Of a DNA stretch of 41,756 bases, positions 31,667 to 40,631 are shown in pieces. The stretch covers positions 1-41,756 of the forward strand of contig BBBM01000022.1 in the NCBI GenBank assembly GCA_001311565.1, read 5' to 3'. Every line of letters starts with the position of its first letter. Within the stretch, counting starts at the first letter, position 1. This stretch comes from Desulfothermus okinawensis JCM 13304. Lineage in GTDB: Bacteria > Desulfobacterota > Desulfovibrionia > Desulfovibrionales > Desulfothermaceae. The notes below the pieces were generated by a model that did not search any database, was not told the DNA's origin, and saw only the letters and a program-made list of their open reading frames with translations. The position numbers and the translations under genes are program-made.

Positions 31667-33276
31667 ATGTCTAAATTACCAAATCCAAAAGATTTAGCAG
31701 CATCTATTGATTATAGGCCACCAAGGGAATCTTGGATGGATATAAAGCCTGAGTTTAGGCCAGGCACCTATAGTTATCCAGCCAAACCCAAGGTGCTTGA
31801 AGGTATGGGTTTCCCTTACCCAAGGGAGTGGTCCCCAACTGATGAGGATTGGAAACTTCCTGAGAACTGGCAGGAAATTGTACACAATGCATTTAAAGAC
31901 CGTTTGGACAAATATAGGTCATTAAAGGTCTTTATGGATATCTGCGTGAGGTGCGGTGCTTGTGCAGACAAGTGTCACTTTTTTTATAGGCTCAGGTGAT
32001 CCTAAGAATATGCCAGTTTTGAGGGCAGAACTTTTGAGGTCAATTTACAGGAATGACTTTACCACCTTTGGTAAGATACTTGGCAGGTTTGGTGGTGCTA
32101 GAAAGCTTACACAAGATGTCATAAAAGAGTGGTTTTACTATTTTTATCAGTGCACTGAGTGTAGGAGGTGTTCTTTATATTGTCCCTATGGGATTGATAC
32201 TGCAGAGATAACAATGATGGGACGTGAACTCCTTCACGAGCTTGGACTTTCCATCAACTGGGTCATGGAGCCTGTGTACAACTGTTTTCACGTGGGAAAC
32301 CACTTAGGTATACCGCCTCATACATTGAAAGACATTATTGAATTTATGATCGATGATATTGAGGAAGTAACAGGTATCAGGATTGATGTTCCTCTAAATA
32401 AAAAAGGTGCTGACGTACTTTTTGTGGTTCCATCTGGTGACTATTTTGCTGATCCTGGTACATATACATTTATGGGTTATCTCATGCTTCTTCATGAGTG
32501 TGGCCTTAACTATACCATGAGTACTTATGCTGCTGAAGGTGGAAATTTTGGTCTGTTTAATTCCTTTGAGGCAATGAAGAGACTCAATGCCAAGATATAT
32601 GCAGAGGCAAAAAGGCTTGGCGTAAAATGGATCCTTGGTGGTGAATGTGGCCATATGTGGCGTGTAATTCACCAATACATGGACACCATGAATGGACCTG
32701 CCGACTTTTTAGAGGTTCCAAGAAACCCAATTACAGGAACGGTCTTTCATAACGCCAAATCCACAAAAATGGTTCACATAGTGGAGTTTACAGCGGACTT
32801 GATTAAACATGGTGCCATAAAATTAGATCCTTCCAGGAATGATAATTTAATAGTTACCCATCATGATTCCTGTAATCCATCCAGGGCTTTGGGTCTATTC
32901 GATGAACCCAGGTATATTTTAAAAAAATGTATGCAATCATTTTTATGAGATGCCGGATCAAACCATTAGGGAACAGACCTTTTGCTGTGGTAGTGGTGCA
33001 GGATTAAATAATGATGAGTTCATGGAAATGAGGATGAGGGGTGGTCTTCCAAGGGCAAACGCAGTTAAATATGTACATGAGAAATATGGAGTAAATAGAC
33101 TTACATGTATATGTGCCATTGATAGGGCAGCACTGCCAACCCTCATGGAATATTGGGTTCCAGAGGTGGATGTGTCTGGTGTTCATGAATTGGTCGCCAA
33201 TGCCCTGGTGATGAAAGGTGAGAAAGAGAGGGAGACGAACCTTAGGGGCGAACCCTTGCCAGGAAAGGAGGGATAA
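31667..33276 (+). CDS. dsrK: DsrK, HdrD-like iron-sulfur protein of the Dsr complex
   Basis: About 536 residues. It carries two [4Fe-4S] motifs (CVRCGACADKCHFF and CTECRRCSLYCPYG) and two CCG-type cysteine regions for the special catalytic cluster (HHDSCNPSRAL and TFCCGSGAGLNND). This subunit is related to heterodisulfide reductase HdrD and is thought to act on the DsrC trisulfide in the cytoplasm, coupled to DsrM in the membrane. Only two frame breaks occur, at seven T's near 31983 and seven A's near 32924; removing one base from each gives continuous family sequence. DsrC itself is not encoded in the window. Confidence 0.96.
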
Positions 33277-33279
33277 TCC

Positions 33280-33670
33280 ATGTACGATAAAGGGAAAATA
33301 ATTCCAGGGTTAGTAATTTTCTTTTTTTCTGTTAACCTTTCCGTTTTGGTATAATCTTGGTCAGGCAGCATACAAGAGTCCAGAGCCCAAGTTGCCTGTA
33401 AATATTAAGAAATGTATTGAGGATACAAATTGGATGAGGGCAAACCACATGGAACTCCTAAACGAGTGGAGGGACATGGTGGTGAGACATGACATGACCC
33501 ATTATGTAAATAGTGCAGGCCAGGATTATGAGATTAGTCTGCAGAAGACATGCATGAAATGTCATACAAGTAAAAAGGAATTTTGTGACAAGTGTCATGT
33601 AAAGGTTTCAGTGACTCCATATTGTTGGGATTGTCACGTAGCTCCTGAGGAGGTCACAAATGGACAATAA
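33280..33670 (+). CDS. dsrJ: DsrJ, periplasmic triheme cytochrome c
   Basis: About 130 residues. An N-terminal uncleaved anchor or signal (IIPGLVIFFFLLTFPFWYNL) is recovered when one T of the run near 33322 is removed. Three CxxCH haem motifs follow: CMKCH, CDKCH and CWDCH. Cys136-type ligand variation known for one DsrJ haem cannot be judged here. The gene starts four bases after dsrK and overlaps dsrO by eleven bases. Confidence 0.95.
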
Positions 33671-34439
33671 AAGAAGAAAACTACTTAAATTGGCTGCAGC
33701 TTCTGCAGCAGTGAGTTTCACAGGTCTCCCCATTGAGACTTTTGCATCCTATCTTCCTAAAATAGGAAAATATGTAAGATCTAAAAATGAGATAAAGGCA
33801 AAACAATGGGGAATGGTCATTGATACTAGAAAATTGAGGACCAAGGAAGATTTTGAAAGGCTGATTGAAGCTTGTCATTCAATACACAATGTACCTGAAG
33901 ACATACCTAATAAAAAGCAGGAAATTAAATGGATTTGGGAAGAGGAATTTTCCCAAGCCTTTCCAGATCAGGAAAATCCATTTCTGGCAGAGAGGTATGA
34001 ACATAAAGAGGTAATAGTTCTCTGCAATCACTGTCAACATCCTCCATGTGTTAGGGTATGTCCAACCCAGGCCACTTTTAAGCGTCACGATGGTATAGTT
34101 ATGATGGATTTTCACCGCTGCATTGGTTGTAGGTACTGTATGGCAGCGTGTCCATATGGCTCCAGGAGTTTTAATTTTAGAGATCCTGCACCCTTTGTAA
34201 AACACAAAAATCCTAAGTTTCCAACCAGAATGAGGGGTGTGGTTGAAAAATGTCTATTCTGTTATGAAAGGCTTGAAGAAGGTAAACAGCCTGCATGTGT
34301 TGAGGCTTCCAATGGTGCTATTATTTTTGGAGATCTTTTTGATCCAGATTCAGAGATAAGAAAGGTCCTCAAGGAAAATTATACTATTGTGAGGAAACCA
34401 GAGTTAGGTACTGAACCTTGTGTGTTTTATATAATATAG
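33660..34439 (+). CDS. dsrO: DsrO, periplasmic ferredoxin-like subunit
   Basis: Intact, 259 residues. A twin-arginine-type signal (NKRRKLLKLAAASAAVSFTG) sends the folded iron-sulfur protein to the periplasm. Cysteine groups for several [4Fe-4S] clusters are CNHCQHPPCVRVCP, CIGCRYCMAACP and CLFCYERLEEGKQPAC. This is the usual NrfC/HybA-like layout that pairs with an NrfD-type membrane partner, here DsrP. No homopolymer over six occurs in it and it shows no frame break. Confidence 0.96.
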   Translation: MDNKRRKLLKLAAASAAVSFTGLPIETFASYLPKIGKYVRSKNEIKAKQWGMVIDTRKLRTKEDFERLIEACHSIHNVPEDIPNKKQEIKWIWEEEFSQAFPDQENPFLAERYEHKEVIVLCNHCQHPPCVRVCPTQATFKRHDGIVMMDFHRCIGCRYCMAACPYGSRSFNFRDPAPFVKHKNPKFPTRMRGVVEKCLFCYERLEEGKQPACVEASNGAIIFGDLFDPDSEIRKVLKENYTIVRKPELGTEPCVFYII

Positions 34440-34449
34440 GGGGCATGAT

Positions 34450-35624
34450 ATGTTAGACAAAGCCTTATATGGAGACAAAAAAATATTGGACCTGGGTAAT
34501 ATTTTTGCTCATACTAATAGGTATAGGTTCAATTGCCTATATTACCCAGCTAAAAAAAAGGTTTGATGGTAACAGGTATGGGTAGAGATGTGTCATGGGG
34601 ATTTTACATTGCCCAATTTACTTATCTAGTAGGTGTTGCAGCTTCAGCTGTTATGGTGGTGATTCCTCTCTATCTACATAATTATAAGAAGTTTGAACAG
34701 GTGGTCACTTTTGCGGAATTTATGGCAGTTGCAGCAGTTATTACCTGTCTTGGATTTATTGTAGTTGATCTTGGTCAACCACAAAGACTCTTTAACGTGC
34801 TTCTACATCCTACTCCACATTCAATTCTCTTTTATGACATGATTGTTTTAAACGGCTATTTGCTTTTAAATATCCTTATATCGTGGAACAATCTTCATGC
34901 AGATTATAGAAGGATTTCCCATCCAAAGTGGACCAAGGTGCTAGCTTATATTTCTATTCCATGGGCCGTTTCAATACATACTGTTACTGCATTTTTATAC
35001 CAAGGCCTTCCAGGTAGGCATTTTTGGCTATCAGCCATTATGGCTGCTAGATTTTTGTCATCTGCATTTTGCTCTGGGCCTGCAATACTGGTGCTTTTAC
35101 TTTTGATCTTGAAAAAGGTGAGCAAATTTGATCCAGGAAAAGAAGCCATTGAGACCCTTGCAAAGATTATCACATATGCCATGTGTATCAATGTATTCTT
35201 TTTCCTACTTGAGATATTCACAGCCTTTTACAGTAATATCCCTGGACACAAGGCAACATTTATTTATCTATTTAAAGGTCTTCAGGGACATGGATCCTTA
35301 GTTGGATGGATGTGGGTGATGGTAGCCACTGCAATTGCATGTTTAGTAATACTAATTCCTCCAAAATTTAGGAATAATCCAGAACTTCTGGTAGTTGGAT
35401 TAATTTTACTAATTTTAGCCACATGGATTGACAAAGGCCTCGGTCTTGTAGTAGGCGGGTTCATACCAAATCCCTTTGAGCAGGTGGTGGAGTACTCTCC
35501 AACTGTTTATGAGTTGCTCATAGCCATGATGATATATGCAACTGGGCTATTGGTACTCACCATCTTATGGAAAATAGGTGTTGGTGTAAAAAGGGAACTT
35601 GGTATAATACCAAAACAAAACTAA
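34450..35624 (+). CDS. dsrP: DsrP, NrfD-like integral membrane subunit
   Basis: About 390 residues and ten predicted membrane helices of the NrfD/PsrC family, which interacts with quinones. Typical stretches are GMGRDVSWGFYIAQFTYLVG, VVDLGQPQRLFNVLLHP, LGLVVGGFIPNPFEQVVEYS and TVYELLIAMMIYATGLLVLT. The N-terminal 40 residues are recovered by removing one A near 34482 and one near 34559. It closes the MKJOP set; a ferredoxin gene follows 20 bases later. Confidence 0.95.
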
Positions 35625-35643
35625 ATTATAGGAGGTTAGTGGT

Positions 35644-35826
35644 ATGGCTCATCCAGTAATAGATTATGACAAGTGTGAAGGTTGTGGTGCCTGTGCAGAC
35701 ACCTGCCCAGCTGAGGTCATTGAGATGGAGGACGATAAACCTCAGGTAGTAAATCCAGATGATTGTCTAGAATGTGAATCTTGTGTTGAGGTTTGTGAGC
35801 AAGATGCCATCACACTAGAAGAGTAA
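35644..35826 (+). CDS. 2[4Fe-4S] ferredoxin
   Basis: Intact, 60 residues, acidic. Two cluster motifs are clear: CEGCGACADTCPAEV near the N-terminus and CLECESCVEVCEQDAI near the C-terminus. A GGAGG site precedes the ATG. It sits between dsrP and a terminator, so it is the last gene of the dsrMKJOP transcript and may carry electrons between the cytoplasmic sulfite-reducing machinery and donors; the specific partner is not known. Confidence 0.95.
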   Translation: MAHPVIDYDKCEGCGACADTCPAEVIEMEDDKPQVVNPDDCLECESCVEVCEQDAITLEE

Positions 35827-35848
35827 GTTTGAAACTGGTTACAGTATC

Positions 35849-35890
35849 AAATAAGCCCTAATATTTACAATATATTAGGGGCTTATTTTT
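35849..35890 (+). terminator. Intrinsic terminator after the ferredoxin gene
   Basis: AATAAGCCCTAATAT and the opposing ATATTAGGGGCTTATT form a long stem around a short loop and run into a stretch of T's. It separates dsrMKJOP-ferredoxin from the downstream ykgJ-like/TPR/dsrAB part. Confidence 0.85.
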
Positions 35891-35911
35891 ATAAGAAGGA
35901 GATAAGTTGTT

Positions 35912-36618
35912 ATGGAGTTAGACTTGGGAGAATTTTTTGCCAGGTATGAGAGACTGGCAAAGGGGTGTTCAGATATATTTGAGTCCATGAAGGGAAAATA
36001 TCCAAAAGAGGTCACCTGCAAAGAAGGTTGTACTGATTGTTGCTATGCGCTTTTTGATTTAACCCTCATTGAGGCCATGTATATCAATAAAAAAATTCAA
36101 CGAAATTGTGCCCAGGGACATGCGGGAAGAAATTTTAGAGAGTGCAGGTAGAATTGATAGGCAGGTGTATAAAATAAAGAGATGGGCCTTTAGGGAAAGG
36201 CAAAAAGGAGTTCCAGAAGACAAGATTTTAGAAGAAATAGGAAAAAAAGAGGATAAGGTGTCCCCTTTTATCAAAGGAAAATAAATGTATTTTGTATGAA
36301 TACCGGCCTATTACCTGCAGGATCTATGGACTTCCCCTTGCTGTTTTTGGTGATGTCAAGATCTGCTCAAAGACTGGTTTTATACCTGGGAAAAAATATG
36401 AAACAGTTTTTGTAGACAAAATTAATTCACGCCTATTTCAATTGAGCACTGAGCTTGTTCAAAGTATTCCTACTAAATATACAGCACTTAATGAGGTATT
36501 GGTTCCCCTATCAATGGCTCTACTTACTGACTACAATGAAGAGTATTTGGGGATTGTTAGTTGTGATGAAAAACCAGGACCAAAGGGTCCATCATGGACT
36601 TTAGGTGGAGATGGGTAA
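35912..36618 (+). CDS. YkgJ-like Cys-rich (zinc/iron-chelating) protein
   Basis: About 235 residues after repair at two A runs (36089 and 36242). The N-terminal CKEGCTDCC and the later RCPLLSKENKCILYEYRPIT and CRIYGLP form the CxxxCxxCC...C...C pattern of the YkgJ family, once thought to bind a metal cluster. The last third has no recognisable motif. A GAAGGAG site precedes ATG 35912. The TAA overlaps the ATG of the TPR gene by one base. Placement in a dsr locus suggests a role in sulfite-reductase maturation or metal supply; this is inference. Confidence 0.75.
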
Positions 36619-37624
36619 TGGAGAAAAAAAAAGAGGTAGAGGAATTAAAAAGGGCCATTTATGAAAAGTTATCTCCACGGAGAAAAAAAATTTATTGACA
36701 AGATAGGTTTTGATAATTGGGATCCTTTTATGGAACCCAAGCATCCAATAGATATAAGGAGAGACTCAACTAAAAAGACCAGTAAAGAACTTATGGAAGA
36801 ATTTTTAAAAACCAAAGAGGGGAAAAAGATCTCTCTTGCATATGAATCTGGTATATATGAAATATGTATGGGTCTATATCAATCTGATGAAAAATACAAA
36901 GCCATGTTTGATTTTTCAATATGGTATTATAATAAACTTACCCAGGCAGGCCTTGATCCAGATAAGGCTTGGGAGAAAAAAATAGGAGTTATTATGGATA
37001 AGGGAAAAAGAGAAAAAAATAGAGAGATACATTGCAGACCTCAGACAACGAATAAAACAGGCGCCATTTAATGGTATAGCCATTACAATCTTGCCTGTGC
37101 TTTAATAGGAATCGGGGAATTTGAAGAAGCTGAAAAGGAGTTAATAAAGGCAATTGATCATGCGCCACATTTGTGTGAGGCATATGTTCAGTTGGGTGGT
37201 CTGGCCATGAGAAAAGGAGACTATGAGACCTGTATTAGACTAAATAAAAAGGCTTCAGAGATAACTCCATCATTTGCAGTTCCACATAGCAATATTGGAT
37301 TTGTTTATCTTCAGCAGGGAAAAGTTGATGATGCAATTGAAGCCCTCCAAAGGGCCATAGAATTAAATCCCAAATTAGTGCAAGCAAGGTGCACATTGGC
37401 CAGTGCATATTTGATAAACAAGGAGTATGATAAGTGTATTCAAGAATGTGAAAAAGTGATCGATCAGGAGCCAGCATTTGGTCCAGCCTATAACAACATT
37501 GGAATTGCATTTATGGAAAAAGGAGAGTACAAAAAAAGCAAAAGAATATTTTGACCTTGCCCAAAAGAATAACTACGAAGTGTCCCCTCAAATTATTGAA
37601 GAACTTAATAACTATTTAGAATAG
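36618..37624 (+). CDS. Tetratricopeptide-repeat protein before dsrAB
   Basis: About 335 residues. An N-terminal charged helical part (EELKRAIYEKLSPRRKKFID ... DNWDPFMEPKHPID) is followed by TPR units: NLACALIGIGEFEEAEKELI, AYVQLGGLAMRKGDYETCIR, NIGFVYLQQGKVDDAIEALQ, ASAYLINKEYDKCIQECEKV and NNIGIAFMEKGEYKKAKEYF. TPRs bind partner proteins, so a scaffold or assembly role for sulfite reductase is plausible. Frame breaks occur at A runs near 36683, 37014 and 37531, and a missing C near 37080 (CCC read as CC) breaks the frame before the second TPR. It is coupled to the gene before it by a one-base overlap. Confidence 0.85.
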
Positions 37625-37631
37625 TTTTTTC

Positions 37632-37661
37632 TTGACAAGGAGGAAATCTTGTTCTTAAAAT
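37632..37661 (+). promoter_or_regulatory. Candidate promoter of dsrAB
   Basis: TTGACA and TTAAAA are separated by 17 bases, about 75 bases before the dsrA start codon, in the only sizeable gap of this part. The -35 is perfect and the -10 is weak. Confidence 0.4.
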
Positions 37662-37735
37662 CACAAGCGCATTATAAAGAATTAAGCATATTAGTAGAGG
37701 AAATTAACATTAAACAAGTTACAAGGAGCTAGAGA

Positions 37736-39049
37736 ATGCCAAAACATGAAACCCCATTATTGGATCAACTTGTAAGTGGCCCTTGGCCAAGCTTTGTGGA
37801 TGATTTGAAGAGTTATTCTGAGTACAGGCATCAAAACCCAAACAATGTGGAGTATCAGATTCCAGAAGACGTTGTTGATGATTTGTTGGGTGTGCTGGAA
37901 CTCTCATATGTTGACAAGGAGACACACTGGAAACACGGTGGTATTGTTGGTGTATTTGGATATGGTGGCGGAGTTATTGGAAGATATTGTGACCAGCCAG
38001 AAAAGTTTCCTGGTGTTGCACACTTTCACACCATGCGTGTAAATCAGCCCAATGGAAAATATTATACCACTGAGTTTTTAAGAGGTATATGTGATCTATG
38101 GGAATTTAGGGGAAGTGGAATTATGAACATGCATGGTTCAACTGGTGATATGGTATTTTTAGGCACCAGGACTGAGCAGTTGGAAGAGGTCTTCTTTGAA
38201 CTTACCCATAAATTTAATCAGGACCTTGGTGGCTCTGGTTCTAATTTGAGGACTCCATCTTGCTGTTTGGGTATGTCCCGTTGTGAATGGGCATGCTATA
38301 ATACCCAGGAAGCTGCCTATCAATTGACCCACGAGTATCAGGATGAGCTACATCGTCCTGCATTCCCATACAAATTTAAGTTTAAATTTGACGGATGCCC
38401 AAATTGCTGTGTGGCATCAATAGCCAGGGCAGATTTGTCTGTAATTGGTACATGGAGGGATGAGATTCAGATAGATCAGGAAGCTGTCCAGGCCTATATT
38501 AACGGTGAGATCCCTCCGAATGGTGGAGCGCATGCTGATGGTGATTGGGGTCCTTTTGATATACAGAAGGAAGTCATTGACCTCTGTCCAACTGGTTGTA
38601 TGTGGATGGAAGACGGGAAATTGATGATTGACAACAAGAACTGTACCAGATGTATGCATTGTATAAATGTAATGCCAAGGGCTTTAAGACCTGGTAAGGA
38701 TAGGGGTGCAAGTTTACTTGTTGGCGCAAAGGCTCCAATCTTGGACGGTGCTCAGATGAGTTCATTGCTGGTGCCTTTCATTAAGATGGAAGAACCCTTT
38801 GATGAGCTAAAAGAACTTATTGAAAATATCTGGGATTGGTGGATGGAAGAAGGTAAAAACCGTGAGCGTTTAGGTGAGCTCATTAAGCGTAAAGGCTTCA
38901 GGGAGATTTTGAAGGTAACAGGACTCAGAGCAATTCCACAGCATGTAAAAGAACCAAGACATAACCCATACATTTACTGGTATGAAGAAGAGGTACCAGG
39001 TGGATGGCAGAGAGATATCAAAGAATTTAGAAAACGTCATCTAAGATAA
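37736..39049 (+). CDS. dsrA: DsrA, dissimilatory sulfite reductase alpha subunit
   Basis: Intact, 437 residues. Reduces sulfite in the cytoplasm together with DsrB, using siroheme coupled to a [4Fe-4S] cluster. The siroheme/cluster cysteines are Cys177 and Cys183 (CLGMSRC) and Cys221 and Cys225 (CPNCC). A ferredoxin domain follows with CPTGCMWMEDGKLM and CTRCMHC. Other reductase markers are GIVGVFGYGGGVIGRYCDQP and HFHTMRVNQPNGKYYTTEFL. The AAGGAG site lies before the ATG. Together with dsrD downstream, the sequence looks like the reductive type and not the sulfur-oxidising type. Confidence 0.97.
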   Translation: MPKHETPLLDQLVSGPWPSFVDDLKSYSEYRHQNPNNVEYQIPEDVVDDLLGVLELSYVDKETHWKHGGIVGVFGYGGGVIGRYCDQPEKFPGVAHFHTMRVNQPNGKYYTTEFLRGICDLWEFRGSGIMNMHGSTGDMVFLGTRTEQLEEVFFELTHKFNQDLGGSGSNLRTPSCCLGMSRCEWACYNTQEAAYQLTHEYQDELHRPAFPYKFKFKFDGCPNCCVASIARADLSVIGTWRDEIQIDQEAVQAYINGEIPPNGGAHADGDWGPFDIQKEVIDLCPTGCMWMEDGKLMIDNKNCTRCMHCINVMPRALRPGKDRGASLLVGAKAPILDGAQMSSLLVPFIKMEEPFDELKELIENIWDWWMEEGKNRERLGELIKRKGFREILKVTGLRAIPQHVKEPRHNPYIYWYEEEVPGGWQRDIKEFRKRHLR

Positions 39050-39089
39050 CCTGTATAAATTTGGTAAATAGAACTAAGGAGGAAAAATT

Positions 39090-40314
39090 ATGGCATTTAT
39101 TTCATCAGGATATAATCCAGATAAACCAATGGAAAACAGGATTACAGATATTGGTAATAGGCACTATGGTGAGTTTCTGCCTCCAGTAATTAAAAAGAAT
39201 TTTGGGAAGTGGCTCTGGCATGAGATTTTGGAGCCAGGCGTTCTCATGCATAAGGCTGAAAGCGGAGATGTTGTATACACTGTACGTGTTGGTGAGCCAA
39301 GGCTTATGACTGTTCAATATCTAAGAGAAGCCCTGGATATTGCAGATAAATACTGTGATGGGTATTTAAGATTCACCACCAGAAACAATATTGAGTTTAT
39401 GGTGGATTCCAAAGAAAAGTTGGAGGCCTTAAAAAAAGGATCTTCAAGGGAGAAAATTCCCTGGTGGTTCTTATAAATTTCCCATTGGGGGTACTGGGGC
39501 TGGTATTACAAATATAGTACATACCCAGGGCTGGATACACTGTCACACCCCTGCAACTGATGCATCTGGTCCAGTAAAGTGCGTACTGGATGAACTCTTT
39601 GAAGACTTTCAGAAAATGAGACTTCCTGCACAGCTCAGGATTTCCCTTGCCTGTTGTCTTAATATGTGTGGTGCTGTTCACTGCTCTGATATTGCTATTT
39701 TAGGTTATCACAGAAAGCCACCTATGATTGATGACGAATACATTGATAAACTATGTGAGATCCCTCTTGCTGTTGCTGCCTGTCCAGTTGGTGCTGTTAA
39801 ACCAAAGAAGAAAAAGATTATTTCAGAGAAGACTGGTGAGGAAATTGAAGTAAAATCAGTAGAAGTTAACCAAGAGCGTTGTATGTTCTGTGGAAACTGT
39901 TATACCATGTGTCCTTCACTCCCATTGGCAGACCATGAAGGTGATGGAATCGTATTAATGGCTGGTGGAAAGGTATCTAATAGGATTACTGCACCTAAGT
40001 TTTCTAAGGTAGTTGTTGCCTATATCCCAAATGAGCCTCCACGTTGGCCTACACTTACCAAGACCATTAAAAAGATGGTTGATGCATATGCCAAGGGTGC
40101 TAGAAAATACGAAAGATTTGGTGATTGGGCAGAGAGGATTGGATGGGAAAAATTCTTTGAAGTTTGTGATTTAGATTTCAGCCACCATCTAATTGATGAC
40201 TTCCGTGATCCTGCATACTACACCTGGCGTCAGACAACCAATTTCAAGTTCACTGAAAACTTCCCAATGGAATACGATAAGATGAAAGGCGATATTATAC
40301 TCTCCGCTAAATAG
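39090..40314 (+). CDS. dsrB: DsrB, dissimilatory sulfite reductase beta subunit
   Basis: About 408 residues; the partner of DsrA, carrying the catalytically active siroheme in the known enzyme. Motifs are [38 protein letters not shown], the cluster cysteines in [19 protein letters not shown] and [10 protein letters not shown], and the ferredoxin motif [21 protein letters not shown] single frame break at seven A's near 39430 is cured by removing one A, giving [22 protein letters not shown] precedes the ATG. It follows dsrA after 40 bases. Confidence 0.96.
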
Positions 40315-40330
40315 GATCATCTTTAACATT

Positions 40331-40361
40331 TAATAGGGGGATGTTTCACATCTCCCTATTA
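40331..40361 (+). promoter_or_regulatory. Hairpin between dsrB and dsrD
   Basis: TAATAGGGGGATG pairs with CATCTCCCTATTA around the loop TTTCA, a 13-pair stem with one G-T pair. No T run follows. It is more likely an RNA-processing or partial-termination hairpin that changes the ratio of dsrAB to dsrDN than a full terminator. Confidence 0.55.
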
Positions 40362-40385
40362 GGACTTATTAAAGGAGTCAGGAAA

Positions 40386-40627
40386 ATGGCATACGAAGAA
40401 CAAAAAGAGAAGCTTTTAAAAAGAGCTCGAAAAAAAATCAAAAAAATAAAACAAAATTCTATTTTAATGATCTAGCCAAGATCCTTGGTGAGAAGCCAAG
40501 ACAGGCAAAGAAAATCGTAAATGAATTGGTAGATGAAGGTAAACTTGTGTTTTGGTCAAGTGGATCAACTACAATGTATTCACTTCCTGGTGTTGGAAAA
40601 CAGGCAGAAGCAGAGGGAGAAGCTTAG
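40386..40627 (+). CDS. dsrD: DsrD, winged-helix activator of DsrAB
   Basis: About 79 residues. The C-terminal two thirds read FYFNDLAKILGEKPRQAKKI then ELVDEGKLVFWSSGSTTMYS, the conserved DsrD winged-helix sequence, with WSSGSTTMY the strongest marker. Published work shows DsrD binds DsrAB and raises its rate. Two A runs at 40430-40437 and 40440-40446 each carry one base too many; the first 15 residues are then RARKKSKNKTKFYFND. AAAGGAG precedes the ATG. It is a marker of reductive and disproportionating organisms. Confidence 0.95.
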
Positions 40628-40631
40628 AAAA

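Noticed and set aside
38417-38973. Antisense open frames inside dsrA
   Set aside because: They are opposite a conserved, intact gene and have no start signals; shadows of dsrA codon bias.
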